NCBI GenBank assembly: GCA_937919155.1 | Contig: CALFPM010000057.1 | Span: 1-45,923, forward strand | Direction of reading: 5' to 3' | DNA: 45,923 nucleotides | Origin: an uncultured Clostridia bacterium | Lineage (GTDB): Bacteria; Bacillota; Clostridia; Oscillospirales; Acutalibacteraceae | Part shown: positions 1 to 7,204 of the stretch, piece by piece | How positions within the stretch are numbered: position 1 is the stretch's first letter | How the letters are laid out: every line of letters starts with the position of its first letter | Notes under the pieces: model-generated | What the model was told of the DNA's origin: nothing | The model's input: only the letters and a program-made list of their open reading frames with translations | The model's database searches: none | Program-made: the position numbers and the translations under genes

Positions 1-1074
1 TTCAGATTTTATATCTTCTATGAAACTATCCGGCAATTCATCGGCAACATCCAGCCTCCAACCCGAAGCACCCGCTCTGAGCCACTTGCGCAAAATTCCG
101 TTTTCGCCTGCAATATATTCGATGTAACTGTCGTTCTCCTCATCAATTTCAGGAAGAATGTCAACACCCCACCAGCAGGCATATTTATCGGGGTATTCAT
201 CAAATTTATACCATTCGGCATAAGGGGATTCCTTGCTGTTATAAGCACCGCCCTCGCCGTATCTTTTTTCTTTGTTGAAATAAACGCTGTCCGAGCCTGT
301 ATGGCTGAAAACGCCGTCAAGCACGATTTTTATATTTCTCTTTTCCGCTTCACGGCACAGACTTTCAAAATCCTTTTCCGTGCCGAGCACAGGGTCAATG
401 TTTCCGTAATCCGCAGTATCGTAGCGATGGTTGGATTGCGCTTCAAAAACGGGATTTAGGTAAACACAGCCGACTCCGAGACTTTCAAGGTAATCAAGCT
501 TCTGCTCAATTCCTTTCAGGTCGCCGCCGAAGAAATCGTATTTTGTGATTTTGCCGTCACCGTCAGGCTTCCACATAGGCTCGCCGCCCCAGTCGGAGCG
601 CATAATCCTGTCTTCGGGAATTCCCGTTTTTTCTTCACCCGAATTACGGAAACGGTCAGGGAAAATCTGATATATGACAGAGCCTTTTATCCACTCGGGA
701 GTTCTGAAGTCCTTTGAATAAACCGTCAATTGGAAGCTTTTGCCGTCAGCCGAAATCCTGCCTGTCGAACCGTCAAAACGGGTTATGAGGTTGCTCGAGT
801 TTTTGCAGGCAACGGCAAAATGATACCAGTAAAGCCCCTGCTTTTCGGGAGTAAAGCTTACGCTCCACCACTCCTCGTCAAAGCCCTCCATCCGCTCCCA
901 GCTCATGGGATAAACATCGGGTTTTCCGCTGTCGGGATTGACAACAAGGCTGGCACCCGTGCAGCAGATGCTTCGGGGCAACACTATTCTGAGCGTAACC
1001 TTTTCACCCTCGCAGACTGCGCCGAAAGGACTTTTATGATAGCTCAATCTTGAATTATAGGGTATGAAATCCAT
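1..1074 (-). CDS. GH13 alpha-amylase/neopullulanase-like glycosidase, 3' end outside window
   Basis: The first 358 residues of a cytoplasmic family 13 glycoside hydrolase, probably cleaving alpha-1,4 (or 1,6) glucans or maltodextrins. Residues 1-110 look like the N-terminal beta-sandwich of neopullulanase/cyclomaltodextrinase types; the barrel begins near the IYQIFPDRF motif. GH13 region I is DGVFSH (Asp253) and region II is GWRLDVADE with the nucleophile Asp342. The general-acid Glu and the rest of the barrel lie beyond the left edge. The ATG at 1074 follows GAGGAA by 8 bases. No signal peptide is seen. It starts 16 bases after the stop of the small membrane protein, so it is probably the last gene of the Rnf-like operon. 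The family is confident; exact substrate cannot be told. Confidence 0.9.
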   Translation of the reverse strand, partial: MDFIPYNSRLSYHKSPFGAVCEGEKVTLRIVLPRSICCTGASLVVNPDSGKPDVYPMSWERMEGFDEEWWSVSFTPEKQGLYWYHFAVACKNSSNLITRFDGSTGRISADGKSFQLTVYSKDFRTPEWIKGSVIYQIFPDRFRNSGEEKTGIPEDRIMRSDWGGEPMWKPDGDGKITKYDFFGGDLKGIEQKLDYLESLGVGCVYLNPVFEAQSNHRYDTADYGNIDPVLGTEKDFESLCREAEKRNIKIVLDGVFSHTGSDSVYFNKEKRYGEGGAYNSKESPYAEWYKFDEYPDKYACWWGVDILPEIDEENDSYIEYIAGENGILRKWLRAGASGWRLDVADELPDSFIEDIKSE

Positions 1075-1090
1075 TGATTTTTCCTCGAAT

Positions 1091-1321
1091 TTACATTGGA
1101 ATATAGGGCAATTCCGTTATTCCGATAAGAACATCGGTCACAAAATAACCCGTGCCCATAAGGGCAAGCAGACCTGCCGCAATCAGCACGCCTGAAACTA
1201 TTTTTTTGCTCCTCACTCTCTCCTCGTAGCTGGGACCTTCGCCGAAACGGGCAGAAAAATCCGTAATGCTTTTACGCTGAGAAGGCTTGAGCGTTTTTTC
1301 AATTTTTCCTATTTTAGGCAT
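1091..1321 (-). CDS. small single-span membrane protein of the Rnf-like operon
   Basis: A 76-residue protein that I do not recognise. It has a basic N-terminal half (about residues 1-42, many Lys/Arg) and one hydrophobic stretch at about 43-68, so a single-pass membrane protein with the basic part in the cytoplasm is expected. The ATG at 1321 follows AAGGTG and lies 11 bases after the rnfA-like stop, in line with co-transcription. No cysteine, no heme or flavin motif and no FMN-binding domain is present, so it is not RnfG. Its position suggests an accessory subunit of the three-subunit membrane complex; that is inference from context only. Confidence 0.7.
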   Translation of the reverse strand: MPKIGKIEKTLKPSQRKSITDFSARFGEGPSYEERVRSKKIVSGVLIAAGLLALMGTGYFVTDVLIGITELPYIPM

Positions 1322-1332
1322 AAAATCGCACC

Positions 1333-1926
1333 TTAACCGAAAATATTCGTATCTGAAAATCCCGCAAACGCAAGGGAAATCATCGCAACATATAAAAACA
1401 TTGCAGGTGTACCCTTGAACACTTCGGGAATTTCCTCGTTTTCATCCAGAAGCTTAAGACCCTTGTTAATAAGCATAGCCGCAAGCACAAAAGCAATGCC
1501 TGCCCCAACGCCCGAACCGATGCTGCCCGCAAATGAATATGCGGCGTGGTTATTTATATGAGGCACCGCAAAAACAAGCGTATTCAGTGCCGCAATGCCA
1601 AGAGTTCCGAGAAATTTATCCGATGCCTTGAAAACAAATTTTGCAGTTGCAGCCACAACCGCAAACACCGCCGCAAGCACCGCACCGTAGATAAGAGCGC
1701 GCATTGCATAGCTGATTCCCGACACAGCAGGAATCATGTCAATAAGACCGCAAACGGCACTTGTCAGCACCGAAAAGCCTGAAATCATAACCGCAATTTT
1801 ACCGAAAATGCCCGGCTTTGCGGAAATTCGGATTGCTTCGCTCATACCGAGACCGATGCTGAGCACAAGATTCTGAACAAACACCGTATAGAAGGCGACA
1901 ATTAAAAGCTCTGACAGTGCTTTCAT
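1333..1926 (-). CDS. RnfA-like integral membrane protein lacking the cluster cysteines
   Basis: 197 residues with about six membrane spans, aligning along its length with RnfA/NqrE. The C-terminal signature EVFKGTPAMF...SLAFAGF matches the FKG...LMSLAF.GF end of RnfA, and VQNLVLSIGLG matches VNN.VLS.FLG. In true RnfA two cysteines (LGxCPF and TTNC) help ligate a membrane [2Fe-2S] cluster shared with RnfE. Here the first site reads LGMSEA and the second ALNTLV, so both are gone. The ATG overlaps the rnfE-like stop (ATGA), indicating translational coupling. By family it would be half of the paired RnfA/RnfE membrane unit; without the cysteines electron transfer through it is doubtful. Confidence 0.82.
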   Translation of the reverse strand: MKALSELLIVAFYTVFVQNLVLSIGLGMSEAIRISAKPGIFGKIAVMISGFSVLTSAVCGLIDMIPAVSGISYAMRALIYGAVLAAVFAVVAATAKFVFKASDKFLGTLGIAALNTLVFAVPHINNHAAYSFAGSIGSGVGAGIAFVLAAMLINKGLKLLDENEEIPEVFKGTPAMFLYVAMISLAFAGFSDTNIFG

Positions 1927-2738
1927 TCTTCACCCTCCTTTTTGTCAAGGTCAATTCCGAGAGACCTGAAGAATTCTTCAATTTCCTCTTCCGTGCGGAT
2001 TTTTGTGTTATCTTCCGCAGGAACGGTTTCCTCAACCTCAACAACTTCCTCAGGAATATCCTGAATAACCTCAGGCTCTGAATTCTCAGGTTCAACTGTT
2101 TCTTCTTCAGCGGCAGCAGGCTCATCCGTATAAGTCGGATATTTTTTTGCAACAAAAGCCTTCAGTCCCGCCGCCATAAAACCGAGAAGCACAAGGCAAC
2201 CGAAAGGAAGCATCATGCCCTTGAGATGAACGGGAGTGTTCAGGCTGATTCCGCCGATTGTGCCGTTGCCCATTATTTCTCTCAGCGCACCTGCAACAAT
2301 AAAGACGGCAGATGCACCGATTCCCGTGGTTGCGGCATCAAAGAAAGCAGATTTGACACTGTTTTTCACGGCAAACTGCTCGCAGCGAACCGCCGCAACG
2401 GAATTTATCGCAATGAGCGGAATAAAAATCTTCATTCCGAGAGAAAGAACGGCAAGGGTCTGTGTTTCAACATACCAAAGAGCGGGAAAAATGAGAGCAA
2501 GACCCGTCACAAAACAAAGAGGCACTCTTACCCATCGGGGCATTTTTCTGAAAAGTGCGCTTGCAACAACGCAAACGGCAATCAGTTCCGCACTTGCAAC
2601 AGCAGAAAGAATAACAGCATTCTTAAGGCTTGAAGATGCGGCAATAACAGGACAAAGTCCCACAAGCTGAACAAGCACGGGATTGAAAACCACCGCGTTT
2701 TTTGTCAGCATATCTTTAAACGAAGGAGATTTGCTCAT
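1923..2738 (-). CDS. RnfE-like integral membrane protein with acidic C-terminal tail
   Basis: 271 residues from the ATG at 2738, which sits behind a perfect AAGGAGG and overlaps the rnfD-like stop (ATGA); an in-frame extension 32 codons upstream has no such site. Residues 1-200 match RnfE/NqrD: VGLCPVIAASSS near the N-terminus, IPLIAINS...FAVKN in the middle, and GALREIMGNGTI. The first cluster cysteine is kept (GLCP), but the second has become Ser (INS in place of VNC). After about residue 200 comes a 65-70 residue Glu/Pro/Val-rich acidic tail ending in a predicted helix, which ordinary RnfE of about 200-230 residues lacks. It probably pairs with the RnfA-like protein. Confidence 0.82.
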   Translation of the reverse strand: MSKSPSFKDMLTKNAVVFNPVLVQLVGLCPVIAASSSLKNAVILSAVASAELIAVCVVASALFRKMPRWVRVPLCFVTGLALIFPALWYVETQTLAVLSLGMKIFIPLIAINSVAAVRCEQFAVKNSVKSAFFDAATTGIGASAVFIVAGALREIMGNGTIGGISLNTPVHLKGMMLPFGCLVLLGFMAAGLKAFVAKKYPTYTDEPAAAEEETVEPENSEPEVIQDIPEEVVEVEETVPAEDNTKIRTEEEIEEFFRSLGIDLDKKEGEE

Positions 2739-3694
2739 TTCGCAGCCTCCTTCCTTGAAACAGCTTTTGTTGCCCGCTTCAGCACTGAGTTGATTACGGG
2801 CGCAAAGCCGTTGGAAAGCAGAATGGCGAAACACACGGTTTCCTCATATGTTCCCACTGTACGCATCATCATGCAGAAGAATCCGCAAACGGCTCCTCCT
2901 GCAATTTTGGCGGCAACGCTCTGAGGCATGGTTGCATAATCGGTCAGGAAAAAGACCGCCGCAAAGAGCAACGAACCCGAGGAAAGCTCAAAAAATACGC
3001 TTGCAAAAACGGGAGCATTCACTCTGGGGAACAGTGCCGCATACACTGCGCAAACGGCAATAAATCCCGCAACGGAGAAAAGCGAGCCTTTGCGCCTTAT
3101 AAGCGGAATAACGCAGCAGGCAATCATCAGCAGTGCGCAACCCGTGCCCATCGGACCTGCAACATTGCCGCTGAGGATATCGAAAGTGTTGATTGCATCA
3201 AGATGAACGGCATTGCCCTGAGCAAGAAGTGAGCCCAGCGAACGCTCGCCCAAAAGTTTATCCGCAGAGTTGTATGAATAATCAAAAACAAGCTCTTTGA
3301 AGCAGACCGAGGCAAACGCAAATCCTGCCGCCGCAGGAACAAAAGGTGCTCTCAGCGAACCGCCGAAAGGAACTTTCACAACTCCAACGGCAAAAACCGC
3401 CGCCGCAACAGGCACATAAAGAGGAATGCCTGCAGGCATCATCAGCGCAATTGACGCACCGATAAAAATATTGCTCAGATCTTTCAGCAAAAAATTCTTT
3501 TTCAGCAAAACACAGAATAAAATATCGGTAACAACCGCACCTGCAACACCCGATGCAATAACCGCAAGCGCCCTTGCTCCGTATTGATACACGGCAAAAA
3601 TAACGGGTGCAAGCAGCATCAGGAGATAGTCGCCGTAAAGCTTTGACGCTTTGACGGTGCTTTGCTTCATTTCTTTATCAGACAAGGTTTTCAC
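2735..3694 (-). CDS. RnfD-like integral membrane protein
   Basis: 319 residues, eight to ten membrane spans, recognisable as RnfD/NqrB by DLSNIFIGASIALMMP (canonical DLS...TG.LLA..LP), VVKVPFGG, GNVAGPMGTGCALL (canonical GN..G..GETSAL) and FFLTDYATMP (canonical FMATDY.T.P). In RnfD a Thr in an SGAT-type motif before this GNxxG segment carries covalent FMN. Here that place reads LGERSLGSLLAQG, so at best a Ser is available. The start is GTG at 3694 with TGGAAG upstream; an ATG eight codons in has a poorer site. It is the first gene of the operon. No RnfB, RnfC, RnfG or ApbE gene is next to it. Confidence 0.82.
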   Translation of the reverse strand: MKTLSDKEMKQSTVKASKLYGDYLLMLLAPVIFAVYQYGARALAVIASGVAGAVVTDILFCVLLKKNFLLKDLSNIFIGASIALMMPAGIPLYVPVAAAVFAVGVVKVPFGGSLRAPFVPAAAGFAFASVCFKELVFDYSYNSADKLLGERSLGSLLAQGNAVHLDAINTFDILSGNVAGPMGTGCALLMIACCVIPLIRRKGSLFSVAGFIAVCAVYAALFPRVNAPVFASVFFELSSGSLLFAAVFFLTDYATMPQSVAAKIAGGAVCGFFCMMMRTVGTYEETVCFAILLSNGFAPVINSVLKRATKAVSRKEAAK

Positions 3695-3718
3695 CTCTGA
3701 ACTTCCATTATTTATTCA

Positions 3719-3747
3719 TTGCATACCTGCCCCGAAAAGCATAATAT
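3719..3747 (+). promoter_or_regulatory. promoter of the MecA-like gene
   Basis: TTGCAT, 17-base spacer, TAATAT, ending 29 bases before the ATG at 3777. Confidence 0.55.
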
Positions 3748-3776
3748 ATTATTACACGAACCCAAGGAGGCTTACT

Positions 3777-4334
3777 ATGAAAATCAACTCACCTGCCGAA
3801 AACAGAATTACCGTTGACCTCACGGAGCAGGATATGGCGAAGCTTGACATTACATATGAGGAAATGGATTATTCCACAATAGAAACAAGACGGGTTATAT
3901 GGACTTTGCTTGACGAAGCAGGCAAAGCTCTTGGCAAGGAGCTTGACCCCTCGCGCAGAATGATTATTGAAGCCATCCCGAAAAACGAGGGAGGCTGTGT
4001 TCTGAATTTTACGCTTCTTGACACCAGAAAGCGCATAAATCCGCAAAAGCAACTGCTGAAAAAACAAAGTGAAAATTTCATGTGCGAATTTGACAGCCTC
4101 GATGCACTTTACCGCGCCGCCGAAAGCATAAATATCCGTCACGAAAACAGTCTTTACGAAAAGGACGGCAAATACCGACTCGTAATCTGCGGAGCCTGCG
4201 ATACATGGAATGCCGCACGGCATTTTTCGGAATTCGGCAGAGTCAGGGGGTGTGACGCCCTCACCTGTGAGCACATGAAAGAGCATTGGAATCTGCTCGC
4301 CGAGGGCAATGCGATTGAAAAACTTTGCCTCTGA
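3777..4334 (+). CDS. MecA-like adaptor protein
   Basis: 185 residues resembling MecA, the adaptor that hands substrates to the ClpC unfoldase. The N-terminal ~70 residues follow the MecA pattern (I.EN.I...L...D...L.I...E; WTLLDEAGKAL; a hydrophobic IIEAIP strand and an acidic-Gly turn). The C-terminal ~85 residues match the MecA substrate domain: CEFDSLDALYRAAESI, then EKDGKYRLVI, then an AARHFSEFG helix and a C-terminal helix. The linker is shorter than in Bacillus MecA (about 218 residues). The ATG follows AAGGAGG by 6 bases; a longer reading frame upstream has no site. It is monocistronic and its stop codon directly touches the convergent rpe stop. Confidence 0.72.
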   Translation: MKINSPAENRITVDLTEQDMAKLDITYEEMDYSTIETRRVIWTLLDEAGKALGKELDPSRRMIIEAIPKNEGGCVLNFTLLDTRKRINPQKQLLKKQSENFMCEFDSLDALYRAAESINIRHENSLYEKDGKYRLVICGACDTWNAARHFSEFGRVRGCDALTCEHMKEHWNLLAEGNAIEKLCL

Positions 4335-5003
4335 TTATTCCCTGAATGCTTTTTCTGCAAGACTGCGCAGGTCGGAAATCGCTTTTGCCGCATCATCGGC
4401 GCCGAAAACCGCACTGCCTGCAACAAAGACATTTGCGCCTGCCTCAGCGGCAACCTCAACGGTTTTTTCGTTGATTCCGCCGTCAACCTGAATATCGGTT
4501 TCAAGACCTCTGCGTTTCATTTCGGAGCGCAGAGCTTTTATCTTGTCCATAGTTTCGGGCATGAATGACTGACCGCCGAATCCGGGCTCAACCGTCATCA
4601 CAAGCACCATTGCAAGGTCGTCAAGATAAGGAAAAACTTCTTCTGCAGGGGTGTTGGGTTTAATACTTATGCCTGCCTTGCATCCGCAGTCAAGAATTTT
4701 CCGGACGGTTTCGGCAACGGGCGATGAACTTTCAATGTGAAAAACAATCAGGTCTGCGCCTGCCTTTGCAAAATCTTCGATATATTTCAGAGGCTCATCA
4801 ATCATCAGATGAACATCAAAAACAAGGTTGGTTTTATTTCTTATGCTCTTGATTACGGGCGCGCCGAATGTGATGTTGGGCACAAATCTGCCGTCCATAA
4901 CATCAAGGTGAAGGTAATCCGCACCGCATTTTTCCATTCTTACAGTCTCTGCTCCCAGAGCCGAAAAATCGCTTGCCAGCACGGACGGAGAAATTTTAAT
5001 CAC
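4335..5003 (-). CDS. rpe: ribulose-phosphate 3-epimerase
   Basis: 222 residues, full length, a TIM-barrel epimerase interconverting ribulose 5-phosphate and xylulose 5-phosphate in the cytoplasmic pentose-phosphate pathway. Family motifs are present in order: SPSVLASDF (Ser at the N-terminal strand), the metal-binding HLDVMDGRFVPN with His and Asp, DVHLMI with the second His, VEPGFGGQSF, and the catalytic QVDGGIN Asp; AGSAVFG is the phosphate loop. The start is GTG at 5003 behind GGGGGAG. In many Firmicutes rpe sits with rsgA and thiN; here it stands alone with its own promoter. The stop codon abuts that of the MecA-like gene on the other strand. Confidence 0.95.
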   Translation of the reverse strand: MIKISPSVLASDFSALGAETVRMEKCGADYLHLDVMDGRFVPNITFGAPVIKSIRNKTNLVFDVHLMIDEPLKYIEDFAKAGADLIVFHIESSSPVAETVRKILDCGCKAGISIKPNTPAEEVFPYLDDLAMVLVMTVEPGFGGQSFMPETMDKIKALRSEMKRRGLETDIQVDGGINEKTVEVAAEAGANVFVAGSAVFGADDAAKAISDLRSLAEKAFRE

Positions 5004-5033
5004 GGGACACTCCCCCTTATAATTATTCAGCTT

Positions 5034-5062
5034 ATTATAACAGTTTTATCTGATAAGGTCAA
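5034..5062 (-). promoter_or_regulatory. promoter of rpe
   Basis: On the minus strand TTGACC and TATAAT are separated by 17 bases, about 30 bases upstream of the rpe GTG. The spacer contains the small palindrome TTATCAGATAA. Confidence 0.7.
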
Positions 5063-5090
5063 TAATTAATAAATATGTTCACATAAAATT

Positions 5091-5118
5091 AAAAAGAGCG
5101 ACACAAGCCGCTCTTTTT
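5091..5118 (-). terminator. terminator of alaX-ylmH
   Basis: A perfect 10-bp stem (AAAAAGAGCG with CGCTCTTTTT, loop ACACAAGC) directly after the ylmH stop, with a U-rich end on the minus strand. It also insulates rpe. Confidence 0.88.
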
Positions 5119-5119
5119 A

Positions 5120-5917
5120 TCACATAAATTTCGTTATTTCAACTATAATTCTGCCTTTTTTTGACACGGATAAGCAATCATTGATGATTATTCTGCCCTT
5201 TCGGCGGAAAACGATTTTATCCCCCGCCCCGATTTTTCTGTCAGGCTTGAGGCATTCAACATCATTGACAAAAACAACGCCGCTTTCAACCGCATCCGCC
5301 GCATCACTTCTCGACACTCTGAACGCATTTTTAACAACGCTGTCAAGCCTCATTGATGACACGGTGAAGCTATCCTCAACGCCCACCGATTTTGTGCCCT
5401 CGGCAGCCTCGGATGCAGGGATGATTTTTGCCTTCAGAGTGCCCCTGCCCGCCTTGTCCATATTGTCAACAATAAAGGTTGCAATTTTGGAAATCACCGC
5501 CATTTTGCAGCCGCTTTTTTCAACATTGATGTCACCCGTCAGCTCACGGCGAATCCCAAGTCCCATAAGGGATCCGAGGTAATCTCGGTGGCTTAAATCG
5601 GGCGAAAATCTGTCCTTTTCAATCTCGATTACGGCAAGCGGATTATCCTCGGGATTTTCCGCAAAATATGCGCTCAGTTCCTCTGCGTTTTCAGCCTCGA
5701 TATACTCGGGAAGAAACACCGCAACGCATCTTTCCGCGCCGTCAAAAACGCCGTAAAAAACGCGCTTAACATCGGGATAATTCAGCCTCATTTCTGCCGC
5801 CAGTGAGCGCTGATGCATATCCAGAAAATCGCTGTTTGTTATCATTGAATTTTCACTGCATTGCCGAGCCTTGTCGTCAAGGCGTGCAAGCAGAATTTTG
5901 TCGTCATCAGTCATCAT
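5120..5917 (-). CDS. ylmH: YlmH-family S4-domain RNA-binding protein
   Basis: 265 residues. The C-terminal third is an S4 RNA-binding domain (MRLDSVVKNAFRVSRSDAADAV, then VFVND and KIGAGDKIVFRRKGR). The N-terminal part has the YlmH-type globular domain with HRDYLGSLMGLGIRRELTGDI. In Bacillus subtilis YlmH binds stalled 50S subunits and can take part in Ala-tailing ribosome quality control; that role is from the family. The ATG at 5917 (ATGATG, either could serve) overlaps the end of alaX, so the two are coupled; an in-frame ATG 10 codons upstream is less likely. Transcription ends at the hairpin just downstream. Confidence 0.85.
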   Translation of the reverse strand: MMTDDDKILLARLDDKARQCSENSMITNSDFLDMHQRSLAAEMRLNYPDVKRVFYGVFDGAERCVAVFLPEYIEAENAEELSAYFAENPEDNPLAVIEIEKDRFSPDLSHRDYLGSLMGLGIRRELTGDINVEKSGCKMAVISKIATFIVDNMDKAGRGTLKAKIIPASEAAEGTKSVGVEDSFTVSSMRLDSVVKNAFRVSRSDAADAVESGVVFVNDVECLKPDRKIGAGDKIVFRRKGRIIINDCLSVSKKGRIIVEITKFM

Positions 5918-7058
5918 TAAGCTCAATTTCTCTCCAGCAGCATTCAATCATATCTCTGTAGGTTGCAAGTGACCCCTGCACCATCTGAGCAGTGCCGCCG
6001 CCTCTGCCCGCGCAGCAGGAGTTAAGCTCCGCCGCAACCTTTCTCACATCGTAAGTCCTGCTTGCAACGGCATACTTATATCCGATTTCATCATTGCCCG
6101 AAAAAACCGCCGCCACAAAGGCTTTCTGCGCAAGAATATCACAAAGAATCCTTGCATCTTCGGCGTTTCCGCTGTCATCAAACAGGCAGCATTTGTCGCC
6201 GTCACAGTCCTGAGCGTAAAGCTCAAAATAGTTTTTCTTGAGCTGGGTGTATCTGAATCTCATTTCCTGCATCTGAGCCTGCACACGCTCAACCGCATCC
6301 GCAATTTCCTCGGGTTTTGCCTTGAGTGCCGCGGAAATTTTGAGGGTATTTTTATTCTTTTCGCAGTAGTCCTCAAAGGCTTTTCTGCCTATCTGCAAAG
6401 TGATTCTTACTCCCTTTTTGTAGTTCATTACGGATACAACCTTGATGATTCCGATTTCACCCGTAAATGCAACATGAGTGCCGCAGCAGGCGCATAAATC
6501 AACGCCATCAATGCTTGTCAGACGCACCTGACCCTTTATCTCTTTTTTGCTTCTGTAATCGTAATTTTCAAGCTCATCATCGGTGGGATAAAGAGCCTTT
6601 ACGGGCAGGTTTCTGTAGACCGCTTCATTGGAAAGTCTTTCCGCTTCATCAAGCTGCTCACGGGTCACAACTCCGTTGAAATCAACGGTTACGGCGTGTT
6701 CACCCATATGGAATCCCACATTGTCAAAACCCGTCATTGCGTGAATATATCCCGAAATAATATGCTCACCTGTGTGCTGCTGCATATTGGCAAATCGCTT
6801 GTCAAAATCAAGCTTGCACTCAACCTCGCCGCTGACCTCATCGGCGCAGATATGCACAACATCCTCGCCTCTTTCGACTGTGTCAATCACCTCAACGCCG
6901 CCGATAAAACCCGTGTCACCCGGCTGACCGCCGCCCTCGGGGAAAAATGCGGTTTTGTCGAGAATAACTTCAAATCCCCTGTCGCCTTTTTCGCAGGAAA
7001 CAACCTGCGCCGTAAATTCTTTTAAATATTGGTCTTTGTAATAAAGTTTATCTGTCAT
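5907..7058 (-). CDS. AlaX-type alanyl-tRNA editing protein with DHHA1-like domain
   Basis: 383 residues, the long (AlaX-L) form of the free-standing editing enzyme that hydrolyses Ser- or Gly-tRNA(Ala). The N-terminal barrel has FFPEGGGQPGDTG; the zinc site is QQHTGEHI (HxxxH) plus CACCGTHV. A coiled segment follows at about 235-285, and the C-terminus carries GRGGGTAQMVQGS, the glycine-rich DHHA1-type motif also found at the end of AlaRS. The ATG at 7058 follows AAGGAGA. It heads a two-gene operon with ylmH. The gene lacks the AlaRS aminoacylation domain, so it is not alaS. Confidence 0.9.
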   Translation of the reverse strand: MTDKLYYKDQYLKEFTAQVVSCEKGDRGFEVILDKTAFFPEGGGQPGDTGFIGGVEVIDTVERGEDVVHICADEVSGEVECKLDFDKRFANMQQHTGEHIISGYIHAMTGFDNVGFHMGEHAVTVDFNGVVTREQLDEAERLSNEAVYRNLPVKALYPTDDELENYDYRSKKEIKGQVRLTSIDGVDLCACCGTHVAFTGEIGIIKVVSVMNYKKGVRITLQIGRKAFEDYCEKNKNTLKISAALKAKPEEIADAVERVQAQMQEMRFRYTQLKKNYFELYAQDCDGDKCCLFDDSGNAEDARILCDILAQKAFVAAVFSGNDEIGYKYAVASRTYDVRKVAAELNSCCAGRGGGTAQMVQGSLATYRDMIECCWREIELNDD

Positions 7059-7086
7059 AAGAGTCTCCTTAAAAGTAAGTATTTAC

Positions 7087-7115
7087 ATCATATCACATAT
7101 CGCCGCCAAAATCAA
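7087..7115 (-). promoter_or_regulatory. promoter of alaX-ylmH
   Basis: TTGATT and TATGAT on the minus strand with a 17-base spacer, 28 bases upstream of the alaX ATG. Confidence 0.5.
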
Positions 7116-7122
7116 ACCGTTA

Positions 7123-7150
7123 TTGACAAAGTATTTTTTTATGATATACT
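7123..7150 (+). promoter_or_regulatory. promoter of the DUF2238-like gene
   Basis: TTGACA, 16-base spacer, TATACT, 54 bases before the ATG at 7205 and back to back with the alaX promoter. Confidence 0.75.
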
Positions 7151-7204
7151 GTCCTTATCCGCGTTACACCGATACAAATATTGTAACGCGCAGGGAGAGA
7201 GAAA

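Noticed and set aside
18..1053. Open frames on both strands inside the left-edge amylase region
   Set aside because: They lie in other frames of the GH13 gene, which has clear motifs and a ribosome site; they show no family features.
1333..3694. Complete Rnf or Nqr sodium pump
   Set aside because: No RnfB, RnfC or RnfG partner is present and the cofactor ligands are mostly missing.
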